NCBI GenBank assembly: GCA_030015575.1
Contig: CM057342.1
Coordinates: 259,990,867 to 260,054,866 of the forward strand
Direction: 5' to 3'
Length of the DNA: 64,000 bases
Source: Agapanthus africanus
Lineage: Eukaryota > Streptophyta > Magnoliopsida > Asparagales > Amaryllidaceae
Shown piece by piece: positions 21,467 to 31,851 of this stretch; the stretch's first letter is position 1; each line of letters begins with the position of its first letter. The notes beneath the pieces were generated by a model. The model did no database searches. It was not told the origin of the DNA and was given only the letters and a program-made list of their open reading frames with translations. Both the position numbers and the translations under genes were made by a program.

Positions 21467-24400
21467 TGTCACGCCCCGCTTCCCAAAATACGGAATACGA
21501 GGGGTTGATAAGGCCAGCCATGCTCCTACAGTCAAGGAAATGTCCTGCCGTAGTCACACTTCGGCTTCTAGTTTTACATGGTAAACAGTCAATGATGCGC
21601 AGGTAATGAGAAATGCAGTAACTGAAATGAAACAATGTAAAGAACTGACCTGATGGGAAACAAAAGGGTATAACTCTGGATAGCTAATCAAGGTGTCCGT
21701 GATATGCGTCTGGTCCTGGTCCAGGCTAAATCTTCTCCTCACACTGAGCATGCATACTCAGGTCGTCAGAGCGACACAATAGCAATATAATATATAAATT
21801 CATATAATAACTCTAACAGTGGTAATAAATATATATGACAGTAAATCAATGACGGTATAGGTATGTACATGTAGTAATCGATGCAGTGGAACAGTAAAAG
21901 CAGTAAAATGATATGCCAAGTTTGTCAACACAGTAAGTATGTATATCGATGCTATCATCCCTACCAGTCTCTAAGTCTCACTGTACAGGTCACTAAGCCT
22001 ATCGTCAGTCCAAGTGTGAGAATCAACCACTCGCGAGTGTCCTCCACCCAAGGGTAGGACCCAAGGATAAGGGACCACGGGCCCAACATGTAACTCATGG
22101 TAATAATCATGTACCCTGTAAATCTCCATATATCTCCATATATATAAGCCGGCAAGGGACTCCCGAGATTCTGTTGAACTCACACTCAAACTACCCCACC
22201 CCGTGGTCTACATCAAACGCTAACCATAACCTTAAATACCAATCGGTCTGTGACAAGTCTGTGCGAGAACTGGAGGCAGGACCTCCATCAAGCACGTCCC
22301 GACTAATACCTAAGATAAATGGCAGTGTCCGGTGTCTTATCTGTGACACCCGTGCAAGAGCTTCCATAAGTGTCCCATACCACTTATAGTCACACGTACA
22401 CGCGTCCCACAGACGGCGACAAAGCAATAGAATCATAAGGTTCACTGATTGTGTACAAGTACGTATCACTTTCACTTATTCACTTATACACGAACACTAA
22501 CGTACTTGCCACAATCATCATTAATACCTAACACTGGGTAATGCACGTTATCACTAAGTTATCAATGCAGTGACATATGTATGATATGATGCGCAAACAG
22601 TATGTAAAGCACGATTAGGATGTCACGAATCAGTAACCTACCACTTGCAATATTTATCATAAATCAAACGTGTACAGTTTGTGACACGATAAACAGGGAT
22701 TAAATAGTATGTTCAGTTATCTATTCAGCAAATTTGGTTTCATGCCAATCGGGTTCCAGGATCACTAATTATAGCCAACATTTTAAGCGTTCACGGCTGG
22801 AAATCCGGTTTCAGAATCAGAAGTCCGTTTCGCAACGCATTTTAATCCTAGTTGGGATCAGGTTTTAGCGATGCTACAGTTGAAGGAAATCTAGGTTTTC
22901 CAATAAGGTTTTCAACGCAATAGACGGATCTTCAATCGCGTCTGTACGTCAGGAGATATACACTGTTCAATACTAGTATGTCAATTCTGATTCTGTTGGG
23001 ACTGTTATGCGTCCCGATCTTTTAAATTACAGATTAAATAACAAACGATAAGGAAACAGAATGAAACCACTTGTGTTGTCTAGCTAACAGATTCACCTTT
23101 AATAAACAGCGGAGTTCCGCAACCTACGAGTTAAGGAAATCTGGTGGTACCCATTACGGGACAGCACACAGTAAACAGAGTCGCTCTGGACTGCAGTCCA
23201 GAGTCGAACTCCGATCCAAATATTGTCACAGTTTAAGTATATAAATATTTAGAAACTTGCATAGGGTTATAGTTCATCGAGTCGGCTTCGATTTAAGCCC
23301 TCGAACGCATCATTCCAGTGTGTATATAATTTATGGCGATTTTAACGGTTTTCAGGTACAAGAAAATTCCAGTTTTACGAGTAAACTTGGGGGTAGTCGT
23401 TTTAGTCGTTAACGGTCATATTTTCCAACGAAATTTGTACAAGGTATTCATCACTACAAGGGCCAATATAAACAATCCAGTTCCGTCAAATTAGATAAGT
23501 ATTTTCTTTGGGATCATGCATCAAACAGTTGCATCGTATGATTTATCGAGGATATTTAGTATGGAATTTATAAAAATTATAGTTCGTAACTAATACAAAT
23601 TAGCATGTAGCAAGTATAAAACTTGCCTGGATGCGCACGGCAGTGGCACGGCAACAGCGGTGATCTACGACAACGGAAACGGCACGATCACGACGCAAGC
23701 GTAGCTAGACACGACATGTCAACTCGACCTCGGCTCAAGCTTGGCACGGTCTTGACGGCTTGGCAGCTGGTGGCGAAGGGAGGTGGTGAAGCGATCGACT
23801 ATGGAGTTGTGAGGGGTCGGCTGGTGAAGGGGTTGATGGGGTGAGAGAGGAATCAAGAGAGAGAGAGATCAAGAGGGAATGAGAAAGAGATATAGAGAGA
23901 GAGTGAGAACAGAGAGAGGGAGTGAGAGGGCCGCAGAGAGAGAGAGAGAGTTGTAGAGGGAAAGAGAGATTTGAGAGGAAGAGAGAGAGAGAAACTGAGA
24001 GAGAGAGAGAGAGGTTGCAGGGGAGAGAGAGATAGATTTTAGAGAGAGAGAGATCAGAGAGAGAGACAGAGAGTGAGAGAGTTAGAGAGAGAACAGAGAG
24101 ATTGAGAGAGAGGGGATGATGAGAGAGGAGGTCGGGTGAGGGAACTGAAGGGGAAGGAGGTGCTTGGTCGAGGGGGTTGTTGGCGACGTGGAGGAGGTCG
24201 TCGCCGTCGTCGAGGGATGCGGGTGAGGCTCGGTGGCGGAGGCGTGCAGGGGCTCGAGCTCGATTGAGGGGTGAGGTAGCGAGGGAGTTCTGTTGGTGTG
24301 GGGTAGTGAACGAGGGTGCTCGGGGGAGGAGGTGGCCGGTGATGGGTGAGCTTGAAGGGAAGAAAGACGGAGGAGGGCTCGGTTGGGTGCAGAGCGAGAG

Positions 24401-25146
24401 AGGAGGAAGAAGGAGAACGAGGGAGGGAAAGAACGAAATGAGGAAGAGGGTGTGTGGGTGTGTACGAGAGGAGAGGTCGAGGCGCGCGTCGTGGGGGTAA
24501 CGCACGCGAGCGTGGGCGTCGGCGGAGGCGAGGAGCCCGGATCGTGAGCGGGAAAATAGGAAAAGAGCCGTTGGGGGAGATGCACTGTAGGAGCGGGTCG
24601 GGTAGGAGGTGCGGTGCGGGCTTGGAGAGGGGACGCGGGAGCGGGCCGAAGGGAAGTGGGCCGGGGAAAAGAATTTAAGAATTAAATAAAAAATGAAGCT
24701 GAAGCTCTGGGCGCGGGCTGAGGGAGTTGGGCCGGGCCGGAGATATAAAATCAAAGAATAAATAAGAAAGAAGGGGGCCGGGCTTAAAGGAATGAAATGG
24801 GGAAGAATGGGCTGTGGTTTTCTTTTTTTTTTGGAAAGGAAAATGGTTTATGGGCTGAGGGAATTTTGTGGTGATTTGGGTTTAGTTTTAAATGAATAAA
24901 GAAATGGGTTGAAGGGAAATATTAGGGTTTTGAGTTTAAATAAAAATATGAAAAGAGATGGGCGTATATAAATTGAGGTTTATAAAAATAGGACAAGAAC
25001 ACGAGGAATTGGGATTAGGGTCTGAGAAAGGAAAGGGGAAGAACTAATATATATTGGGAGTTTAAAATAATAAATAATTATAAATAAAATTTTATAGGTT
25101 AAAAGAAATACGGATATAGGCGTATACAAATGAACCGGGTATTACA
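21467..25146 (-). repeat. element B, 5' LTR
   Basis: A 3680-bp LTR nearly identical to 14921-18597. Palindrome at 23184-23203. GA-rich tract 23841-24122. Confidence 0.93.
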
Positions 25147-26204
25147 CTAACCATGGTGAGTGAGTATCATATACTAACTCATGTAGAGACATTACCATAG
25201 CTAAGTGTGATGGTTAGGTTAGAAATCCAAAGTAAAAACATATTTAGTGGACTTTAGTCAATGCATCCACAAGCTTCCACAAGCTTCATGCATTTTCTAA
25301 TTTTCCACTAATTTTGTAATTACTTTAAATATATTAATCCCAACATAACAAATAGCTTGGTGTAAGTCTCATACACCCATGAATGTTGTATCATCAACCA
25401 TGATACAAAAAGAAAACACATTTTAATATATATCACATATATATTAAAGTTGTGTACATGTGAGAAAAAACCTAAAGTGAACAAGTGTTAGTTAATGTAA
25501 ACTAGTATAACAAATATACAATTATACACTAAATTATTAAATCAACACTTGACTTAATAATCCGGTCATATCTCATATAACCGACTAACATCCATTGTAT
25601 CGACTTATCGAATCAACACTTGATTCGATAACCCGGCTATATCATATATAACCGACCGATACAAAAAGTCGCGAGAATAGAATACGGTATCACATACACG
25701 CATTATTCTCGGTCCTGTACATATCACATATGTGCTCCTATTTCGTTTTGCCTGAGCCAGTAAAATCTCTATGTAGGACTCTAAAGACTCATCAATACGC
25801 CGACAGTAGGTGATGATCACATCACGCACCCATAAGTCGTCAGCGGTACTAGCTGGACGTAACGGCTACCCGGGTATTGAGCGATCAGAAGATCAGCAAG
25901 CAAGCCCGCTCCAACTCCTGTAAAAGCCTGCCCGTAACACTTCCCGTACAGTCCGGTCTCCTCGTCTGATATGTCGCATATCAAGTCTTGGGGTGGTAAT
26001 CGTCAGACCCCAATAACCGATAAGTCGTGCCGATGTGAGGCTCATAACGGGTCGAGAAACTACTGGTAACACTTACCAGTAAATCTCTAAATCAATCCTG
26101 GCCAGAGACTTCCCTGTTACGGCCAATCGAGCACTGCGCAACATCAACCCCCAATACCGGGAGAGACGAAACCCCTCCTATCGCTCATTGCCTCCACGTG
26201 ACTC
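25147..26204 (-). repeat. E1 5' LTR, upstream part, truncated
   Basis: This continues the E1 LTR beyond B. Similarity to the other copia LTRs of the window is clear from about 25760 on (CTCTAAAGACTC, TAGCTGGACGTAACGG, CCGGGAGAGACGAAACCCC). It contains two copies of a roughly 68-bp unit (25540-25607 and 25610-25675) with large inverted repeats around CAC. At about 26204 LTR similarity stops and pol sequence of the opposite orientation begins, so the outer end of the LTR is lost. Confidence 0.7.
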
Positions 26205-27454
26205 TGGTATCCTCAAGGACGGTGACAGGGAGGTTCTTGTTTACCCATACTTAACACTACTGTTGTTCCAGACTGTGAGACCCGGCAGGAAGATGAGTAT
26301 AGAGTCGTTCTAAACTAGTTTTAGAAGTGCACGTGTATATGACTCTGCCAGAGGGTTGTCTTAGTCAGTGGGAGCAGCGGAAGTATAGTGGACAAGTAGC
26401 TTATGTCTATTTATGAACTAAAGCAGATATAGCGAAGATAGATCATCTATTTTGATGTGACAGTCATGGACTTTGACTTCATCTGAATAGGAGATGGATC
26501 TATTAAGAAGGTAGTAATGTGTGATGTTCTGGTATTTGGATGACATACATAGAGTAGGAAGTGAAATTCCTATACTACGATCGGTTATACTTTAGTTGTC
26601 ACACAGTGGTTTCTCCACATAGGATATAGATATAATATCATATATTCTGGTTACTAGATCTATGGTTTTAGATATGGATTTGGGAAGTGTCCCAATCTGG
26701 GCACTTAGATAGTATTCTAAAGGTGTTTTAGAATGGACGACTCCTGGCATGGTGGTGTACCTGCAGGTGATGGAGTCACCCTCTGTAAAGGTGTCTTACA
26801 GACTAAAGGGGAAAGGGATGCGCATGATTGGAACATCACTTGCTTAGGCAATTGAGTCAATCATGAGATGCCAAGTACCACACCAGATGTTGTTTTTGCA
26901 CTAGATGTAATAAGTTATGATATTAATCCAATCCTGGAGAAACGTTCGGAAGCAGTTTAGAACATAAGTGGATGTTCTAGGGATATGATAACGACAGCCC
27001 CCTTCGGGAGACGGTTATCATTCCAGGCTTCCAAGGTGACCTGGATGACAGAGTTATAGTTTTCTCTCTGACGAGGGGCAGTAGTTTGGACAGGAGGTCC
27101 AAGCGGATACTGAGGGAGGCATGGCACAGGATACTGATTAAGTTCAGTTGACGATACAGTCTAAGAAGTTTGGATTTGGAGTTCATTTATGAGCTAGGTC
27201 CCATCAGATATCCAGACATATTCTAAGACAGGTATTGCTCATTTCGGGAGATGGCTTTCTCCGCGAACTTGAGATAAAGAGAGACATAGAAAGAAACATC
27301 AGGGCGGATCCACTCACTGAGGCTATTCCTCGAACACAATAGTTTCGCAAACGGGCTTTGTGAGACTGATCAGTAGAGGAGATGGGTGTTCGGTATCACA
27401 TGGGCTGTGAGTATGTGACATCGCAATAATTAGCCTTGAGTGCAAGTGGGAGAT
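26205..27454 (+). pseudogene. D2 first interior: RT-RNase H remnant and PPT
   Basis: Degenerate copia pol aligned to about 60690-62009 of C. It starts within RT just before the DVKTAFLNGN block, passes the CAGAGGG and TGGGAGCAGCGG landmarks and the active-site region (coding YLDD-like TATTTGGATGAC near 26531-26542), and ends with the PPT CAAGTGGGAGAT at 27443-27454 before the LTR. A TAG replaces a CTG codon (CAAGTAGCTTATG near 26393-26405) and is shared with the D1 and D2 interiors. No frame is open across it. It is about 88% similar to the matching part of D1 by eye. Confidence 0.75.
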
Positions 27455-27470
27455 TGTTGGATATAGTGCC
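27455..27470 (+). repeat. first 16 bp of the D2 middle LTR
   Basis: TGTTGGATATAGTGCC follows the D2 PPT. The rest of this LTR resumes at 36990 with GTGCCCTC. The repeated GTGCC (27466-27470 and 36990-36994) is the TSD of D1. Confidence 0.85.
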
Positions 27471-29555
27471 TGTTGGAGATAGTGCCCTCAGAGTCAATTA
27501 TTGGATCGTAGGTACGTGATTGCAATGATTGCGGAGGACCTATACCGGTAGGACAGTCTTACTCGAGATGATAGTATGCTATCTGGTTTGCCTTTATCAG
27601 TCGTGTACATGTTCAGGTGACTGATTACATGTTACACTTTGATAAAGCCCTTAGGATCTTGCTTTACTACCAACAGTATTATGGCGATCATATACGTGAG
27701 AGTTGGGTAGTTTATATGCATATCCTTAATTGTGGTCCCTAGTCGTGGGAGTTTCGAGACAGGGCATCGATACTCCGGAGTAGACTAGTGTATACAGTCG
27801 AGACCCCGACGAGGGGCGGTGGCCGGTCTCACAAGCCACTGGTGTCAGTTGGATCACCTAAGACGTATACAGGTGCTCATTGGGTTATGAGTACACCGGA
27901 CAGGACTCGCCGGGAACCTGCTAGTTGGTATTATACATATCGTCATATAGCAGTTCCCTGGTGACATGTGTACAGGTTAGTTCATCGACCTGAGGTCGTC
28001 ATTTGTCTCGTGTGAGTTCCCACTGTGCTTTGATTTCTACCTTACCACGGCTCAAAGGAGTCGTGCAAACAGGTAGTTTTTGGGTACAGTCCCGAGCCAC
28101 ATGGAGGCACGTGAGCGGATCGGCAGGGGATTCGTCTCTCCCGGTATTGGGGGTGAGATCGTGCTGTGTCTAGGAGAGCCATTACACAAAGCCCACGGCC
28201 GTGGCAGGAGATTTACTGGTAGGTACTCCAGTAGTATCTCAGGGTGTTATTGGGCTACACTCCGACACGACTTATACTGCTATTGGGGGTCTGACGTTAC
28301 TAGCCCCCTAGGCAGATATGCGATACTCATAGACGAACGGACCGGACTGTATATACATTGTCACTGTTAGGCTCAGTAGGGTTTCCGGATGAGTTCGCTC
28401 ATCGGCCTCCCTTGAGGTCAGTCCATGGGCAGCCGTTACGCATAGCTAGTGCCGCTGACGGTTTGTGGTTAAACCCACTGCCAGGGTACTGACGAGTCAT
28501 TAGAGTCCCCCACAGACAGTTTCCCAAGTTCGGGCGAAACGTTGTAGAGGCCGTATGGTTTTATGGCAGGGTTCTGAAAATGCACGTGCGTTTACGCACG
28601 TGTCATATTTCGGGCAGATAATACTGGCGGGCTTTGGTTTAAGCCGGATCCGAGTATTATATTGAGTAGATATAATATCTTTGTCTCAGTTGCATTTTTA
28701 TTCGGTCGTAATACAAATACGGGTATATTTATACAGTTATGGGGTTATCCTGAAATTCATTTCGGGATCGCTTTTGGAAGTTGCCAGTTTCCAGTTTTCT
28801 ATCAGCCGTCTTTTAACATTCGGTTAAAGAAGGATTTATCTTTTCTTCAGATGAGTGTGGAAGGTTCTAGAAGTTTCTAGAAGAGGTGACTAGGTTAGAA
28901 TGGTGTTGATGTTTCATTGGTTGCATTTATTGTGTTCACACTTTGTGTTCACACTAGATATTTTCTTGTGTTCACATATGATATTTATCCTTGTGGTCAC
29001 TCTCCTCTCTCCTACACTCACCCCCACCTCCTTATAAGATGGCCGGCCCCCTCATCTCTCTCTCTCTCACTTGATTGATTCATTTGTTTAAAAGATATGA
29101 TAGTTTTGGGGTGTATGGAAATTTCATATATCATTTCATTCCATCACCCGATTCGAGTGGCAACTTCATTAAACGATCGTCCACGACTTTGGAAGAAATG
29201 AGACAAAGTCTTCTACTCATTCTCTACATCATTCTTGGTCATCTCTTTTAGCAAACTTGACGACCGAGTTGCCTCGAGTCAGAGGCGGGAGCTCATTTAA
29301 AGAATCGTTGACGTGGTGCCACCTGGACGAGCAGATCGGAGATCGACGAGATCGGAGCAGCCGCAACGGAGCGTGGGATGATGGTTAAAGAATGAAGGAC
29401 TCGGATCGTTCGGTATAACCTTTCTACTCTCTTTACAGTTTGTTAGTTTAGCAATAATGGCAGATCCGGGTTATAGTATACGATAGCGCCAGTTAAAAAG
29501 TTTTTGTTCCGCATTTAGCGTCTGTAGACGGCCGGGGCGCTACCATAGACTTACA
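27471..29555 (+). repeat. D1 5' LTR
   Basis: 2085 bp, starting TGTTGGAGATAGTGCC and ending GACTTACA. It contains a perfect inverted repeat CACGTGCG/CGCACGTG with TTTA loop (28583-28602) and a larger inverted repeat with GGGAAC...TTCCC arms (27912-27923 and 27948-27958). The 96-codon frame at 28080-28370 recurs only in the sister LTR. Confidence 0.92.
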
Positions 29556-29569
29556 GTAGTATCAGAGCC
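29556..29569 (+). other. D1 primer-binding site (one change)
   Basis: GTAGTATCAGAGCC follows the LTR; the canonical form is GTGGTATCAGAGCC. One G-to-A change. Confidence 0.8.
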
Positions 29570-31851
29570 TCACCATTTTGCTTTACTAACTTGTGCTAAC
29601 GCGTTTAAAACATCGATCGAACCGGATATCGGAAACCGCAAAATTCATGTTCTGAGTTTCTGTTGATTTTTAAAGGGTTCTAAAAATAATTTTACATATC
29701 ACAGAAAATTCAGCAGGGTTTTCTAAGAACACCGTACAAATTTGGGCACGTGATTCGACAAGACCGCCGCGGAATCGCGGTCAAACCTATGGTTTGACCG
29801 CGCTTCCGCGGCCATTCAGTGAGATCGTGGCCCCAAATTTGCACAGTGGGTTCTTGTCTGGAATTTGGGGTTTTTGGTATATATCTTTTAGGCCCAGATT
29901 TTGTTACTGTTCAACAGATGTTCGTGGGGCCCACTTCGTGATATTTTGTCGATCGAAATTTAAACATGTTAGTTTACAGTGCTTACACTATATCTTCGAC
30001 CGGGAATGTCATTTGATCGGTAAACCGCGTCTGATTGCTATAGTTCTTTTCGACGGGTTTGCGAACGTGACATTCGCGTTGATGTTCTGTGTTGTGCTGT
30101 GATGTTGCGGATTTGTCGTGGTGGATAGCAGTGTGCAATGATAGTGCAGTTTGGATTTATTTGTACATTTGATATTGCGGGGCGAGCGTCCAACTTGTGG
30201 ACTGCCGTCACTGCCTGTTGTATAATATTCTTTTGGGGCACGACCAGGTTGCGGTCGATGTACCTGTTGTACTATTTTTCCATTTCTGTACTAGGTTTTA
30301 CCCCGCGACGGAGTGCACGGATAGCCGGGTTCTGGAGGGCAACGGGTCCGCATCTCATGGCTTTGAGAGGCAGAGGGGCCTTACTCTGGAATTGGCAGAC
30401 TATTCGCCGCACTCGTAGGGGGTACAGGTTGTCCCAAGGAGGGGTGCTCAAGCTACCGGATTCCGTGAAGTGCAGGGTGGTCCATTCACTTTGCTGTAAG
30501 GGGCTGCCTCGCTTCAGGTTTTGGCGGGTAACTTGCCGCACCCGTAGGGGTCTAGGTTTCATTGCACAGGCTATCCACACGACCAGGGGAACGTCGGGTT
30601 TCAGCAACGGCTCTGTGAAACTCGGGGATCCCAGATTATCTGTATTGTTCTGTGATGCTTATTACTTTTCTGTAATGTTGCATATTATCACGCCTGGAGC
30701 AATTATTGTATATTGGTATATATACTATTAGATGTTGTATATGTTTTACACCCGCGCTAGTCCAGTCCCCGTTCTGTCGTTAGTTAAGTAACCTAACGGG
30801 TGATGACGGGACCCAGTGACGAATGCGGATGGCATATACGTACATTTTATTTTCGTTCTTTTCTGGTGTGATTGATTGATGGGACTGCGTTGATTCTGAT
30901 CAATGCAAAGGAAAGCAAACATGTTTGCAGTTGTTGGAACAAATTTAAAAAGTGTTATTGCAAAGACGTTTCCTTTTGTTTTGCATAGCGGTATTCAGTG
31001 GAATATCCTGCACCTCATTCGACGAGGCAAGGGCCGATATCCCTTCACCGGGAATGACCCCTTAGGCAGAAGTTTGCGTCAGGGTAATAACTTCACTATA
31101 GTCGATTACAAGTTGCTTTGCATCGTGGTATTCAGTGGAATATCCTGCACCTCATTCCACGAGGAAAGAGCCGAGATCCCTTCACCGGGAGTGACCTCTT
31201 TAGCAAAGGTTTTCGCCACTATATTTTAAAAAAAGCTATCAGGTTCCTTCAGCGATATCAAGTTCACTACGTTAAAGGTTTTTCGCCAAAAACCAGCCGT
31301 AGCCCTCCGTCACTTCTTTTGGGTATTCAGTAGTATTCAAGCTATGCATTTTAACCAAAGTTAAGGCATAGTGTTTGGTAGCTGTTGGGTATTCATTTGT
31401 TGCATAGATAGATGAGTTGGTTTGGGACAGTCGTTCTGCCAATTGGCCAAAGTCAGGGGCATGTGCGGATGGGTTCAAATTGACAAGATAGTGACGGGTA
31501 GAACTTGGCATGTGACTTATGACATTTTGACCAAAGCCAAGGTTATAAGAGCATGGGGCAAAAATCATATCGGGAGTTTCTAAAGAAACTGAAACTTGCC
31601 AAGTATGCGCATACCTTCTGGAGTGTGATAACGTGAATGGATTCCATCACGTTATCATGCGATGAGAGTTGGATCCCGATTCCCACTGATGAGTTGGTTT
31701 ACTCTTCGGGTGATCCCGATTGATTCTTCTTTCAGGTTTGGAGAAGAATTTGACAGGACAGTGGGAGGTTTCCAGATTAGATAAAGTGATAACCATTCTG
31801 ATCTAGGTTAGAGTGCATGCAGAGTGTTTCTTTTCTCTCTCTCTTTGGCAG
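29570..31851 (+). other. D1 leader
   Basis: About 2.3 kb of leader without conserved coding. Landmarks shared with the other copia leaders: the CGTTAG...CTAACG dyad (30779-30799), GAATGCGGATGGCAT (30820-30834), two direct copies of a block with GATATCCCTTCACCGG/GATCCCTTCACCGG (about 30988-31075 and 31130-31210), TTGAC-type dyads (31350-31365, 31443-31457, 31527-31541), a 10-bp-arm inverted repeat (GATAACGTGA / TCACGTTATC, 31626-31655) and a CT-rich tract ending GGCAG at 31851. The 197-codon frame at 30138-30731 is not kept in the homologous leaders. Confidence 0.7.

Larger units (their letters stand above)
14921..25146 (-). mobile_element. Ty3/gypsy non-autonomous LTR element B (10.2 kb)
   Basis: This is a sibling of A in the same orientation, 2.1 kb away. 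Its LTRs are 3677 and 3680 bp and the interior is 2869 bp, with TSD CTAAC. It has the same terminal sequences, PBS type, PPT-side palindrome, gag knuckle fragment and acidic ORF as A. The extra LTR length is a GA-rich and GC-rich block (about 17080-18130 and 23620-24680) that A lacks. No pol motif is visible. It sits in the 5' LTR of E1. Like A it must have depended on proteins from another element (inference). Confidence 0.93.
1..26204 (-). mobile_element. Ty1/copia element E1, fragment split by two insertions
   Basis: This is a minus-strand Ty1/copia retrotransposon whose 3' end lies beyond the left edge. Reading leftwards from 26204 it has a 5' LTR (25147-26204 plus 14376-14920), a PBS (14360-14375), a long leader (12815-14359 plus 3054-4213) and pol (3053 to 1). 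The parts belong together because removing gypsy elements A and B, one TSD copy each, restores continuous similarity to the leaders and LTRs of the other copia copies in the window. Gag is missing: the pol frame starts about 75 codons before the protease motif with no CCHC knuckle. LTR and pol resemble the Angela/BARE type (family knowledge). The LTR is truncated at about 26204, where plus-strand copia sequence is joined head-on. Confidence 0.85.

Noticed and set aside
23735..24754. 339-codon minus-strand reading frame
   Set aside because: Ser/Pro/Leu low-complexity translation of the GA/CT and GC-rich block of LTR B; in the sister LTR the frame is broken differently.
28080..28370. 96-codon frame almost identical at 35511-35801
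   Set aside because: Both lie at the same place in the two LTRs of D1; identity follows from the LTR pair, and the D2 and H LTRs do not keep the frame.
30138..30731. 197-codon frame in the D1 leader
   Set aside because: Homologous leader of D2 (39360-39870) has indels and stops in this frame, so no coding constraint.
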